Below are positions 1 to 6,893 of a stretch of 25,322 bases of DNA, piece by piece. A program made the position numbers and the translations under genes. Below the pieces are notes generated by a model. The model saw nothing but the letters and a program-made list of their open reading frames with translations. It did not search any database and had not been told where the DNA came from. The first letter of the stretch is position 1, and each line of letters starts with the position of its first letter. Source of the stretch: 2-12-FULL-41-16 sp964473715. GTDB lineage: Bacteria; Patescibacteriota; Patescibacteriia; Magasanikbacterales; UBA922. The DNA is taken from assembly GCA_964473715.1 (NCBI GenBank), contig CAYYQC010000011.1, positions 1 through 25,322 of the forward strand. Direction: 5' to 3'.

Positions 1-83
1 AGGCTCGCAAGCGTGGTGTTCTTTCCAAGAATACTGCTGCTCGTAAGCTTTCTCGCCTGGCTAAACGGGTACAGAAGGCTTAA
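1..83 (+). CDS. rpsT: 30S ribosomal protein S20, C-terminal end (5' truncated by window)
   Basis: The frame starting at base 3 reads ARKRGVLSKNTAARKLSRLA and then KRVQKA before a TAA at 81-83. The segment KNTAARKxSRLA is the conserved C-terminal signature of ribosomal protein S20, a primary 16S rRNA-binding protein of the small subunit. Only about 26 codons are in the window; the start lies upstream. A strong intrinsic terminator follows within 20 bases. rpsT lies near holA in many bacteria, and here holA lies convergently about 1.2 kb downstream with a GC-rich lipoprotein gene between them. Identification rests on the C-terminal motif alone but that motif is distinctive. Confidence 0.9.
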   Translation, partial: ARKRGVLSKNTAARKLSRLAKRVQKA

Positions 84-100
84 ACCACATAACGTTCGAA

Positions 101-126
101 AAATCATCCGTAAGGATGGTTTTTTA
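101..126 (+). terminator. Intrinsic terminator of rpsT
   Basis: AAATCATCC (101-109) pairs with GGATGGTTT (114-122) across a GTAA loop with one G-U pair, followed by a T-rich tract. It sits 17 bases after the rpsT stop codon. Confidence 0.85.
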
Positions 127-154
127 TTACCCTTCCCAAGTTATCCCCCTCACA

Positions 155-180
155 AAAATGGCTCTGTTGAGCCATTTTTT
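155..180 (+). terminator. Second intrinsic terminator after rpsT
   Basis: A perfect 10-bp stem, AAAATGGCTC (155-164) with GAGCCATTTT (169-178), a TGTT loop and a run of T. It insulates the promoter at 204-232 from rpsT readthrough. The A-tract on the left arm would also let it act on the minus strand. Confidence 0.85.
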
Positions 181-203
181 AGTACTTCATGGCCGTTTTA
201 CCA

Positions 204-232
204 TTGACAAAAAGGTCAAAAAGTGCTATACT
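204..232 (+). promoter_or_regulatory. Sigma-70-type promoter of the lipoprotein gene
   Basis: TTGACA (204-209), a 17-bp spacer and TATACT (227-232), almost the full consensus. Predicted transcription start is near 239, giving a 155-nt leader before the ATG at 394. The -35 box and spacer form an imperfect inverted repeat, TTGAC then GTCAA. The 29-bp unit matches the minus-strand promoter at 13251-13279 at 25 of 29 positions (see findings). Confidence 0.8.
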
Positions 233-238
233 CTCCAG

Positions 239-393
239 TTAACTTAAACAATCTTCTCGGTCCTAACCAGCGTTTTGCAGAGGTATGCTTGCCTCAGTAA
301 ATCCATGGGTAGGACAAACGACCATTCGGTTGTCGTCTTGACTCAGCAGGGTTCTAGATGTGGCGCACGAACAAACGCCACCAGGAGAAAGTC
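239..393 (+). promoter_or_regulatory. Structured 5' leader of the lipoprotein gene
   Basis: This 155-nt untranslated leader contains a long-range helix, GTCCTAACC (260-268) with GGGTAGGAC (307-315), 8 of 9 pairs. An inner GAGG/CCTC hairpin lies near 280-294, and a TGGCG/CGCCA hairpin (361-365/376-380) sits directly before the AGGAG ribosome-binding site at 383-387. Such a leader could regulate translation, but I do not recognise a riboswitch class. Pairing was read by eye only. Confidence 0.4.
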
Positions 394-1014
394 ATGCAGA
401 CCATTCGCGCCGCGCTCGTCGTTCTCACCATCTCCTCCCTCGTCGCCGGTTGCGGTGACAGCGGGGATTATTACCCGCACGGGTACGAGGTGCAGGGGGC
501 CACGCCCCCGAACGAGCGGCCTGACTTCGGTCAGGACGAGGACAAAAGCGGGATCACAGATCTCGAAGCCGGAGAGATCCCGAACTTGCTCGGTCAGAAT
601 TACTCGGTCTACATGGCCGGAGAGTACACGATCAAGCAGTTCGAAATCCTGAGCCAGAACATCCCCGAAGACGTGAGCTACATCACGCTCGGTGGCACCT
701 GCGACCTCACGAACGGAGAAGAACTCCCGTTCAGCGTTGAAGCCAAGCTCAACCGGACGGGAACCACGACGGTCCCTTTCGAGATTGCGTTGGACGCGAC
801 TATGCTCGCAACTTGCAGCATCCACGCGGTCGCGGTTTCGGAAATGAATCTCCTGCAGGTTTTTGACCTTCTGGGAGGCAACCTTCGGACCGAGTTCATC
901 TTCATCAAGAACGAGGTCGAGATAGCCCTTCCGCAGTCTAACTCAGTCTGCAAGAAGGACGGTCGTCACTTTACATGGTCTCCTTGGTGGGACATGGACG
1001 GTTGCGCCAAGTAA
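394..1014 (+). CDS. Predicted lipoprotein of unknown function, GC-rich
   Basis: A 206-residue protein. I chose the ATG at 394 because AGGAG (383-387) lies 6 bases upstream and because it gives a lipoprotein signal peptide: MQTIR, a hydrophobic stretch, then lipobox V-A-G-C with the modified cysteine near residue 20. The mature part is acidic at first and has four further cysteines (in TCD, TCS, VCK and near the C-terminus GCA), enough for two disulfides. The C-terminus has a Trp-rich WSPWW segment. I recognise no family. The gene is very different in composition: about 62% G+C over 421-480 and strongly GC-ending codons (ctc, gtc, acc, gcg), against AT-ending codons in the surrounding genes. 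This suggests recent transfer or, alternatively, a chimeric assembly. LspA, needed to process lipoproteins, is encoded at 19360-19821. Confidence 0.7.
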   Translation: MQTIRAALVVLTISSLVAGCGDSGDYYPHGYEVQGATPPNERPDFGQDEDKSGITDLEAGEIPNLLGQNYSVYMAGEYTIKQFEILSQNIPEDVSYITLGGTCDLTNGEELPFSVEAKLNRTGTTTVPFEIALDATMLATCSIHAVAVSEMNLLQVFDLLGGNLRTEFIFIKNEVEIALPQSNSVCKKDGRHFTWSPWWDMDGCAK

Positions 1015-1028
1015 GCCGAAGGGAGGGT

Positions 1029-1107
1029 GTGGGAGCGTTTTACGCTCCGACTCATGTCAATCGCGCAAGCGAAAGATGTGGTCGGGGGTATCTAACGACG
1101 CTCCCAC
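1029..1107 (+). other. Structured element after the lipoprotein stop, possible folded RNA
   Basis: Three nested helices can be drawn. GTGGGAGCG (1029-1037) pairs with CGCTCCCAC (1099-1107); CCGAC (1047-1051) with GTCGG (1081-1085); and TCGC (1061-1064) with GCGA (1069-1072) across a GCAA loop, a GNRA tetraloop. A competing local hairpin GGAGCGT/ACGCTCC (1032-1048) can form instead. It lies 15-93 bases after the stop codon and shares the GC-rich composition of the gene. I do not recognise a known RNA family. Confidence 0.4.
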
Positions 1108-1108
1108 T

Positions 1109-1146
1109 CACTCATTTCATAATCAAAATTGGTTATTAAATGAGTG
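1109..1146. repeat. Imperfect inverted repeat
   Basis: CACTCATTT (1109-1117) and AAATGAGTG (1138-1146) are exact inverted copies, with further pairing of AATCAA with TTGGTT inside. It marks the point where composition returns from GC-rich to AT-rich. Confidence 0.5.
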
Positions 1147-1152
1147 AAAAGA

Positions 1153-1183
1153 AAAAAATCACTTCGTATTGAAGTGATTTTTT
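1153..1183. terminator. Bidirectional intrinsic terminator
   Basis: AAATCACTTC (1156-1165) pairs with GAAGTGATTT (1171-1180) across a GTATT loop. A-run on the left and T-run on the right let it stop the lipoprotein transcript (plus) and any holA readthrough (minus). Confidence 0.8.
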
Positions 1184-1186
1184 AGT

Positions 1187-1274
1187 TGTCATTGCGATCC
1201 CGGCTTTGCGGGAGAAGCAATCTCGTGGTGAATTTATCTCGGGATTGCTTCGTCGAAGACTCCTCGCAATGACA
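1187..1274. repeat. Palindromic dispersed repeat (TGTCATTGCGA type)
   Basis: Terminal inverted repeats TGTCATTGCGA (1187-1197) and TCGCAATGACA (1264-1274) enclose a second inverted pair, GAAGCAATCTCG (1214-1225) and CGGGATTGCTTC (1240-1251). Small TCCCG/CGGGA and CTTCG/CGAAG hairpins lie in between. Repeats with the same CATTGCGA...GAAGCAATC layout occur as short non-coding dispersed elements in many unrelated bacteria; that is general knowledge, not a search result. No coding capacity. Confidence 0.75.
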
Positions 1275-1286
1275 TGTAGACCGTTC

Positions 1287-1304
1287 AGACTCCTCGCAAT
1301 GACA
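1287..1304. repeat. Partial direct copy of the palindromic repeat end
   Basis: AGACTCCTCGCAATGACA repeats the sequence at 1257-1274 exactly (18 bases), 12 bases further on. It abuts the last base of the holA stop codon, so the repeat lies immediately beside a coding end. Confidence 0.8.
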
Positions 1305-2270
1305 TTAACGGATTGCGAGTTTGGCAACTAAGGTATCGAGCATCACCCCAAGATCTCCATGCCCTGTTTTCATTCTTTGGTCAAAGTCAGATAAAGCTAA
1401 AAAGAAATCTTCCAATTGTTTACGGGTAAATTGCCGTACCAATGGTACGGTTTTTTTTATGGCAAAAGGATGGAGGCCTAATTTTTTGGCCATGATATCT
1501 GGGCTTTCATTACGAGTAAGTCCATCAGCCACCAATAGCATCATCCGTGCCTGCCGAATAAGCATAAGTAAAATAAAATTTTCATCTTCACCATTTTTAT
1601 ATTGAGCACGCATCATACTGAGCGCAGCCTTGGCATTACCACGCACAAAATGTTCCACGAGTGCAAAAATATTGTCATCAGCTGGTGCCTCTACAAATTG
1701 AGCCACATCCGCAGTAGTAATGGTTCCGCCCGGCTTATACGCTTTTAATTGGAGTAGTAATTGTTCAATAACAAATGAATCTGTCCCCGCACCAGCCACT
1801 AAAGATTCTACAGCACCAGGCCCAGCACTTAACCCAAAAGCAGTTAGCTGTTGTTTAGCCCAACCAACAGCTTCATTTACTCCTAGAGTAGGAAAATGTT
1901 CCTTAAATTTTTCTGCCTGCAAAAGTTTAACAATTCCCTGTGCAGTTTTATTCTTAAATTCTTCTGTTCTCTCCCAAATCACTAAAACAGTAGATTCAGG
2001 TACTTTCTTTTCAGAAATTAAAGTTTCTAGTTCATCCAAAGCTTTATTAACTTTCCCAGACAAAGTATTTTTTACCACCACCATGCGTTTCTCAGACAAA
2101 AAAGGCGCGGAACAAACCTCTTGGGTAATTTGACCCACAGGAGCGTTTTCACCATCAATATTCACAATATTATAACCACCAGGATCTTTTTCAGTCTGGA
2201 ATTTAGTAACAATTTTATCGCGATATTGCCGGCTACGGTACGTATCTGAGCCGTAGATAAAAATGATCAT
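1305..2270 (-). CDS. holA: DNA polymerase III delta subunit, clamp loader
   Basis: A 321-residue protein, the usual length for HolA. It begins MIIFIYGSDTYRSRQ, matching the N-terminal YGxDxF-like start of the AAA+-fold delta subunit. It continues with the VVVKN strand, an LVIWERTEEFKNKT segment and the C-terminal helical collar (MLIRQARMMLLV; ending DTLVAKLA). Delta opens the beta clamp (dnaN, in this window) and loads it on primed DNA. The start at 2270 is supported by a TATAGT -10 box (2280-2285) whose end is only 9 bases from the ATG, predicting a leaderless mRNA. It diverges from ndh with overlapping promoters. Confidence 0.88.
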   Translation of the reverse strand: MIIFIYGSDTYRSRQYRDKIVTKFQTEKDPGGYNIVNIDGENAPVGQITQEVCSAPFLSEKRMVVVKNTLSGKVNKALDELETLISEKKVPESTVLVIWERTEEFKNKTAQGIVKLLQAEKFKEHFPTLGVNEAVGWAKQQLTAFGLSAGPGAVESLVAGAGTDSFVIEQLLLQLKAYKPGGTITTADVAQFVEAPADDNIFALVEHFVRGNAKAALSMMRAQYKNGEDENFILLMLIRQARMMLLVADGLTRNESPDIMAKKLGLHPFAIKKTVPLVRQFTRKQLEDFFLALSDFDQRMKTGHGDLGVMLDTLVAKLAIR

Positions 2271-2279
2271 AGTGGGCTC

Positions 2280-2308
2280 ACTATATCAAACTTAAACTGG
2301 TTGGTAAA
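2280..2308 (-). promoter_or_regulatory. holA promoter, predicted leaderless
   Basis: On the minus strand TTTACC (2308-2303), 17-bp spacer, TATAGT (2285-2280). Predicted start is about 2-3 bases before the ATG at 2270. It overlaps the ndh promoter on the other strand. Confidence 0.55.
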
Positions 2309-2329
2309 TAAGCCTAATTATGATATTAT
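2301..2329 (+). promoter_or_regulatory. ndh promoter
   Basis: TTGGTA (2301-2306), 17-bp spacer, TATTAT (2324-2329). Predicted start near 2336 leaves a leader of only about 8 bases with no Shine-Dalgarno sequence. Confidence 0.55.
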
Positions 2330-2344
2330 AAACAGACAAATCGT

Positions 2345-3580
2345 ATGAAAAAACAACACACAAATATCCTCGTACTAGGCGGTGGCATTGGCGGCTATGA
2401 AGCCTACCGCACTTTAGCCAAAGGTCTAAAACGACACGGTCTTAAACAAACAATTACCGTAATTGATCAAAATAATTACTTTACTTTCACTCCAATGCTT
2501 CATGAAGTAGCGACCGGTGTGGTAGAGGCTAGTCATTGTGCCATTCCGCTTCGGGCTTTAGTAGAAGCGCCACATCAATTTGTACGCGCCAAGGTGATTA
2601 ATCTTAACCCCGAGAAACAAGAAGTTACCAGTTCAGCAGGCACTTTTACCTATGATTATGTTGTAGCCGCTTTAGGCAGTGCGGTAAATTATTTTAAGAC
2701 TCCCGGCGCAGCCGAAAATACTTACAATGTTCGCACCATGTCCGCAGCCATGAAATTACAAGAAAGAATTATTGATCTTCTAGAAAATTGTGAGAATAAA
2801 CTTAGTTTTACCGTTGTTGGCGGTTCATACACTGGTGTGGAAATAGCAGGACAGCTTACGCATTTTTTAGAAAGTGATATTCACGAATTATATCCAGAGA
2901 AAAAAATTAGTATTAATCTGGTACAGGCCGCGGACTCATTAGTTCCCATTCTTCCAGAAAAAACTCGACAATTTATTCAAAAAAGTTTAGAAAAGAAAAA
3001 AGTAATTATCTACTTAAACAGTCGTGCCACTGAAGTTACAAAAAAATCTCTTATTCTGGCTGATAAAACAACCATTGATTCAGATTTAGTAATTTGGGCC
3101 GCAGGTTTTGAAAATATTGGTGCCTGTTATATTTCCCAAGAATTTTGTGAACAAGGTAGAGTACCAGTTAATAATTTTCTTCAACATGAAAAATTTTCCA
3201 GCCTCTACGCGGTGGGAGATATTATGCTTGCCAAAGATGAGGCAGGTTTCCCATATCCACAATTAGGAGAGGCTGCACACAAAGAGGGGCGGTATGTGGC
3301 CAAACACCTACTCTCAATCTTGCGAAAGAAAAAAATTCCTAAACCATTTTATTTTAAATCTACAGGTACAATTTTACCATTAGGCAATTGGCAGGCAGTG
3401 GCTCAGTTTGGCCCAATTTTTATTTCTGGTCCATTTGCTTGGTGGCTTCGTCGCACAGCCTATGTATTGTTCTTACCAGGCCTAGCTCATAAATTTAAAA
3501 TCATTTTAGATTGGACATTGCATCGCTGGGGACATAGGTATATAATTGACCTCGGTGAGGAGGCTAAGCCAAAAGCTTAG
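2345..3580 (+). CDS. ndh: Type II NADH dehydrogenase-like FAD oxidoreductase
   Basis: A 411-residue two-dinucleotide-binding flavoprotein. The FAD-binding Rossmann motif LGGGIGGYEA is at residues 11-20. The YFTFTPMLHEVATG segment is typical of NDH-2 enzymes, the NAD(P)H-binding motif VVGGSYTGVE is at 157-166, and the YAVGDI segment that closes the FAD site lies in the last third. The C-terminal part (FAWWLRRTAYVLFLPG) is amphipathic and hydrophobic, as in NDH-2 proteins bound to the inner membrane face. The family passes electrons from NADH to a quinone or similar acceptor without proton pumping. doxX follows after 23 bases, so the two are probably co-transcribed as a small redox unit. The electron acceptor is not evident from the sequence; CPR bacteria often lack a full respiratory chain. 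Confidence 0.85.
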   Translation: MKKQHTNILVLGGGIGGYEAYRTLAKGLKRHGLKQTITVIDQNNYFTFTPMLHEVATGVVEASHCAIPLRALVEAPHQFVRAKVINLNPEKQEVTSSAGTFTYDYVVAALGSAVNYFKTPGAAENTYNVRTMSAAMKLQERIIDLLENCENKLSFTVVGGSYTGVEIAGQLTHFLESDIHELYPEKKISINLVQAADSLVPILPEKTRQFIQKSLEKKKVIIYLNSRATEVTKKSLILADKTTIDSDLVIWAAGFENIGACYISQEFCEQGRVPVNNFLQHEKFSSLYAVGDIMLAKDEAGFPYPQLGEAAHKEGRYVAKHLLSILRKKKIPKPFYFKSTGTILPLGNWQAVAQFGPIFISGPFAWWLRRTAYVLFLPGLAHKFKIILDWTLHRWGHRYIIDLGEEAKPKA

Positions 3581-3603
3581 AAATTATTTTTAACCAGATA
3601 ACT

Positions 3604-4095
3604 ATGTGTCTCTGCGCTAATAAGTGTGGGGGAAAGTGCAAAGCAGCCGGTCTTTTTTTACTTAGACTTGCGCTCGCAACTATCTTTTTATACACCGGTT
3701 ACAATAAGCTTGGTCCTGGACACGATGGTGCGGTTGCCATGTTTAATAGTTTAGGTTTTGGAGCTCCAGAATTCTGGGCTTATTTTGTAGGTCTGGCTGA
3801 AGTAGTTGGTGGTCTCATGCTACTCTTGGGAGTATACGTGTGCTACGCAGCTGCTTGGTTGGCTGTAATTATGGTAGTTGCCTTGCTTACAGTACACCGC
3901 GCTGGTCCATTCATGGGTATGTTTGCTCCAATCGCCATGATCGGCGGACTCTTTGCCCTCATGGGTACAGGTGCTGGTAAATGGGCATTGCTTAAAGAAA
4001 AATGTTGTGGTGGTTCATGCGCCACTGGCAAAGGCGGCGAATGCACTTGTGGCAATTGCCCTTCTTGCAAAGCTAAAATGGAAGTGAAGAAATAG
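3604..4095 (+). CDS. DoxX-family membrane protein with cysteine-rich termini
   Basis: A 163-residue protein. The four hydrophobic segments (about 16-33, 58-78, 82-97 and 105-122) and the RLALATIFLYTGYNKL start fit the DoxX/SURF4-like family of small four-helix membrane proteins. Unusual for the family, four cysteines (2, 4, 8, 12) precede the first helix and seven (134, 135, 139, 147, 149, 152, 155) follow the last, including CTCGNCPSC, a CxCxxCxxC array. With four helices both ends should face the same side, so the clusters could form one metal- or thiol-active site. The downstream end is defined by a bidirectional terminator. Co-transcription with ndh suggests a redox role; the exact function is unknown. 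Confidence 0.75.
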   Translation: MCLCANKCGGKCKAAGLFLLRLALATIFLYTGYNKLGPGHDGAVAMFNSLGFGAPEFWAYFVGLAEVVGGLMLLLGVYVCYAAAWLAVIMVVALLTVHRAGPFMGMFAPIAMIGGLFALMGTGAGKWALLKEKCCGGSCATGKGGECTCGNCPSCKAKMEVKK

Positions 4096-4110
4096 TTTCC
4101 TCGAATTTAA

Positions 4111-4140
4111 AAAATCCTCCAAGTCGGAGGATTTTTTATT
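4111..4140. terminator. Bidirectional terminator between doxX and polA
   Basis: AAAATCCTCC (4111-4120) pairs with GGAGGATTTT (4126-4135), loop AAGTC, with A-run and T-run on the two sides. It serves convergent doxX and polA. Confidence 0.88.
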
Positions 4141-4147
4141 TACCAAA

Positions 4148-6820
4148 TTATTTAGCCTCACCCCAATTATCTCCAGTTCCAACATTTACTTCAATTGGCA
4201 CTTTTAATTTTGTAACATCAGACATTAAAGATTTAATTTTTGGCACAATTTTTTCAACAAGTTTAGTATCCACCTCAAATACCAATTCATCGTGAACTTG
4301 AAGTAGCATTTTTACTTGGTCAATGGAATAATTTTTGGCACAATATTCGGCCACATCAATCATGGCTTTTTTAATCAAGTCTGCTTGCGTACCTTGCACC
4401 GGCATATTTACAGCCATGCGTTCGCCAGCACTGCGTAGTTGATAATTGCTTGATAAAATTTCTGGAATATATCGGCGGCGACCAAATAAAGTTTCTACAT
4501 ATCCATTAGCTTTAGCAAATTCAATCGTATCGTCCACGTATTTTTTTACCCCTGCGAATTGCTGAAAATATTTTTCAATAAAATCTTTGGCTTCAAATTG
4601 CGTAATGCCAGTTCGTGACGAGAGCCCATAAGCACCCATGCCATACAAAACACCAAAGTTAATTTCTTTAGCTGAAAAACGAAGTTCTTTGGTAACTTCT
4701 TCAAGCGGAATATTATGAATCACAGCTGCCGTAGCTTTATGAACATCTTCGCCTTTATTAAAAATCTCAATTAATTTTTCATCTTCTGCCATGGAAGCTA
4801 CAATCCGAAGTTCAAACTGCGAATAATCTGCTACTACCAAAGTCTTACCTTTTGGCGCAATAAAAGCTTCGCGAATCTTTTTGCCAAATTCTGTGCGCGC
4901 CGGAATATTTTGCAAATTCGGATCAGTACTTGAAAGCCGGCCCGTAGCTGCAACCGCTTGGTTAAAACTTCCATGCAATCGTCCAGTTTTTTTATTTACC
5001 ATTGCAGGCAGAACTTCCAAATAAGTATTTTGCAATTTAGTCAGCTCGCGATAATCTTCAATGAGTTCAATAATGGGATGAGAACCACGCATTTTTTCTA
5101 ATTCAGCTGCGGCAGTAGAATATCCAGTTTTACCCTTTTTAATTCCTGATACCTTCAAACCCATTTTTTCATATAAAATATCACGAAGCTGCACAGAAGA
5201 AGATACATTAAATTCTTCACCAGCCTCTTTCCAAATCTTTTTCGTAATTGTTTCTACTTGCTCACCAGCAATTTTGGACAAATCATTTAAAAACTCAGAA
5301 TCAATTTCTATCCCATTCATTTCCATTTGTGCTAGCACTGGAATCAAGCGCATCTCCAAAGTATAAAATAATTCTTCATCATTATTTTTTTTCAGTGCCG
5401 CACAATAATCTAAATAAGTTCGTTCTACCACTGATAAACAATAAGCTCGAGATGATAATTCAGGCCCAAATAAAGTTTCTTGACCGGCGATTGGTGCTTC
5501 CTCAGCCAGTTCACGCAGGGCAATACTAGGCACGTCATGTGCACGAGTACTAGAATTAGTAATATATGAAGCAATCATGAGGTCAAAAAGTCGATTCTTT
5601 ATTTCAATCCCTTCTGACAATAGACATTTAACCAATTGCTTTAGATCATGACCACGGAGTTCCACTTTTTCATCAGCAAATAAACTTTCCCAAATCTTTT
5701 TGTCTTCTTTGGATAAAATTTTCCATTCCACAAAAACCGGTTTATCATCACCAACCACAAATCCTAAAAATTCACCATTTGGTACCACTGCACCAGTAAC
5801 TACTTCTTTGGCAATAAAATGACCCTGCTTGGTAAATTTTTGCACCAAGTTCGCGCTTTCACCTGCATCTATCACCTTCACTACTTCAGTACCAGCTTTT
5901 TTGCTCTTTTTTTCCTTCACCACTTCATCAGCCGTAGCCCCAAGTCGTTTTGCCAAAGAAACAAATTCAAATTTTTGTAAAAGTGGTAATATTTTTTCTT
6001 TATCCAAAGGTTTAACCGTTAGTTTTTCTAGCTCAAAATTTAAATCTTTCATTTCACAGTGAATTGTAGCCACCTCATAACTCATTCGAGCTGAATCTTC
6101 ACCTGCCACTAATTTAGTATAAACACTAGAGCTAAGACCAGGATTACCTTTTTTAATTTCTTTATATATGTTATCCAAAGAGCCAAATTGTTTAATCAAA
6201 CTTGTGGCAGTTACCTCACCAATACCAGGCACACCAGGAATATTATCTGAAGTATCGCCGCGTAAACCTTTATAATCCACCACCTGTTTTGGACCAAAAC
6301 CGTATTTTTCTTGCACAGCCGCCGGATCCATTAAAGTAAACTCAGACAAACCTTTTTTAAAAGTACAAACCTTCACGTTATCTTCTACCAATTGCAAAAG
6401 ATCCATGTCTCCAGACAAAATAATAGTTTCCAAATTTTTGTCACCCTTCACCAAACAAGTGATCGAACCAATCACATCATCAGCTTCAAATCCCACTTGT
6501 TCAAAAATTTCAATTCCAAACGCTGCCACTAAATCATGAATCAAGGGAATCTGATCATACAATTCTTGGTCAGCCTTTACACGCTTAGCCTTATATTCCT
6601 TGTACAAGGCATCACGAAAAGTACCGCCAGCCATGTCAAAAGTCACGGCCATATACTCTGGCTTAAATTCAGACAGTACTTTCAAAAGTGTGGTTGCAAA
6701 CCCATAAACAGCATTAACAACCAACCCTTCCTTGGTTGTTAGTGGCGGGATCGCATGATACGCACGATGAATAACTGCGTTTCCATCAACAATAATTAAG
6801 CGTTTTTGATCTTTTTCCAT
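4148..6820 (-). CDS. polA: DNA polymerase I
   Basis: The protein is 890 residues from the ATG at 6820. The N-terminal 5'-3' exonuclease has LIIVDGNAVIHRAYHA, GFEADDVIGS and the YKGLRGDTSDNIPGVPGIG helix-hairpin region. The middle 3'-5' exonuclease-like domain lacks the first catalytic DxE motif (the matching segment reads GHFIAKEVV), so proofreading is probably lost. The polymerase domain has motif A DYSQFELR, motif B with KEINFGVLYG and motif C VHDE. It fills gaps after primer removal and in repair. The reading frame extends to a GTG at 6844, but an extended -10 box (6829-6837) would put the RNA start at about the ATG at 6820, so I prefer that start. It is separated from the upstream acidic-protein gene by a strong terminator. 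Confidence 0.95.
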   Translation of the reverse strand: MEKDQKRLIIVDGNAVIHRAYHAIPPLTTKEGLVVNAVYGFATTLLKVLSEFKPEYMAVTFDMAGGTFRDALYKEYKAKRVKADQELYDQIPLIHDLVAAFGIEIFEQVGFEADDVIGSITCLVKGDKNLETIILSGDMDLLQLVEDNVKVCTFKKGLSEFTLMDPAAVQEKYGFGPKQVVDYKGLRGDTSDNIPGVPGIGEVTATSLIKQFGSLDNIYKEIKKGNPGLSSSVYTKLVAGEDSARMSYEVATIHCEMKDLNFELEKLTVKPLDKEKILPLLQKFEFVSLAKRLGATADEVVKEKKSKKAGTEVVKVIDAGESANLVQKFTKQGHFIAKEVVTGAVVPNGEFLGFVVGDDKPVFVEWKILSKEDKKIWESLFADEKVELRGHDLKQLVKCLLSEGIEIKNRLFDLMIASYITNSSTRAHDVPSIALRELAEEAPIAGQETLFGPELSSRAYCLSVVERTYLDYCAALKKNNDEELFYTLEMRLIPVLAQMEMNGIEIDSEFLNDLSKIAGEQVETITKKIWKEAGEEFNVSSSVQLRDILYEKMGLKVSGIKKGKTGYSTAAAELEKMRGSHPIIELIEDYRELTKLQNTYLEVLPAMVNKKTGRLHGSFNQAVAATGRLSSTDPNLQNIPARTEFGKKIREAFIAPKGKTLVVADYSQFELRIVASMAEDEKLIEIFNKGEDVHKATAAVIHNIPLEEVTKELRFSAKEINFGVLYGMGAYGLSSRTGITQFEAKDFIEKYFQQFAGVKKYVDDTIEFAKANGYVETLFGRRRYIPEILSSNYQLRSAGERMAVNMPVQGTQADLIKKAMIDVAEYCAKNYSIDQVKMLLQVHDELVFEVDTKLVEKIVPKIKSLMSDVTKLKVPIEVNVGTGDNWGEAK

Positions 6821-6828
6821 ACCCAAAC

Positions 6829-6837
6829 ATTGTAACA
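6829..6837 (-). promoter_or_regulatory. Extended -10 promoter of polA
   Basis: The minus strand reads TGTTACAAT (6837-6829), an extended TGnTANNNT -10 box. It ends 8 bases before the ATG at 6820, predicting a leaderless transcript. This decides the start codon over the in-frame GTG at 6844 and ATG at 6838. Confidence 0.5.
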
Positions 6838-6851
6838 TGCTCACCTAAAAT

Positions 6852-6883
6852 AAAAAACCCGCCCCATTTTATTGGGCGGGTTT
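6852..6883 (-). terminator. Terminator of the acidic-protein gene
   Basis: AAACCCGCCC (6855-6864) and GGGCGGGTTT (6874-6883) form a GC-rich 10-bp stem. On the minus strand it is followed by a run of T, directly after the stop codon of the 135-residue protein. Confidence 0.9.
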
Positions 6884-6893
6884 ATATAAACTA

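Noticed and set aside
343..825. Long minus-strand reading frame of 160 codons
   Set aside because: It is the antisense shadow of the GC-rich lipoprotein gene, where stop codons are rare. The plus frame has a ribosome-binding site, signal peptide and lipobox; this one has none.
1091..1107. Integron attC site (TCTAAC core) at the end of the lipoprotein cassette
   Set aside because: TCTAAC is present but no matching GTTRRRY core lies at the right distance and no integrase is visible.
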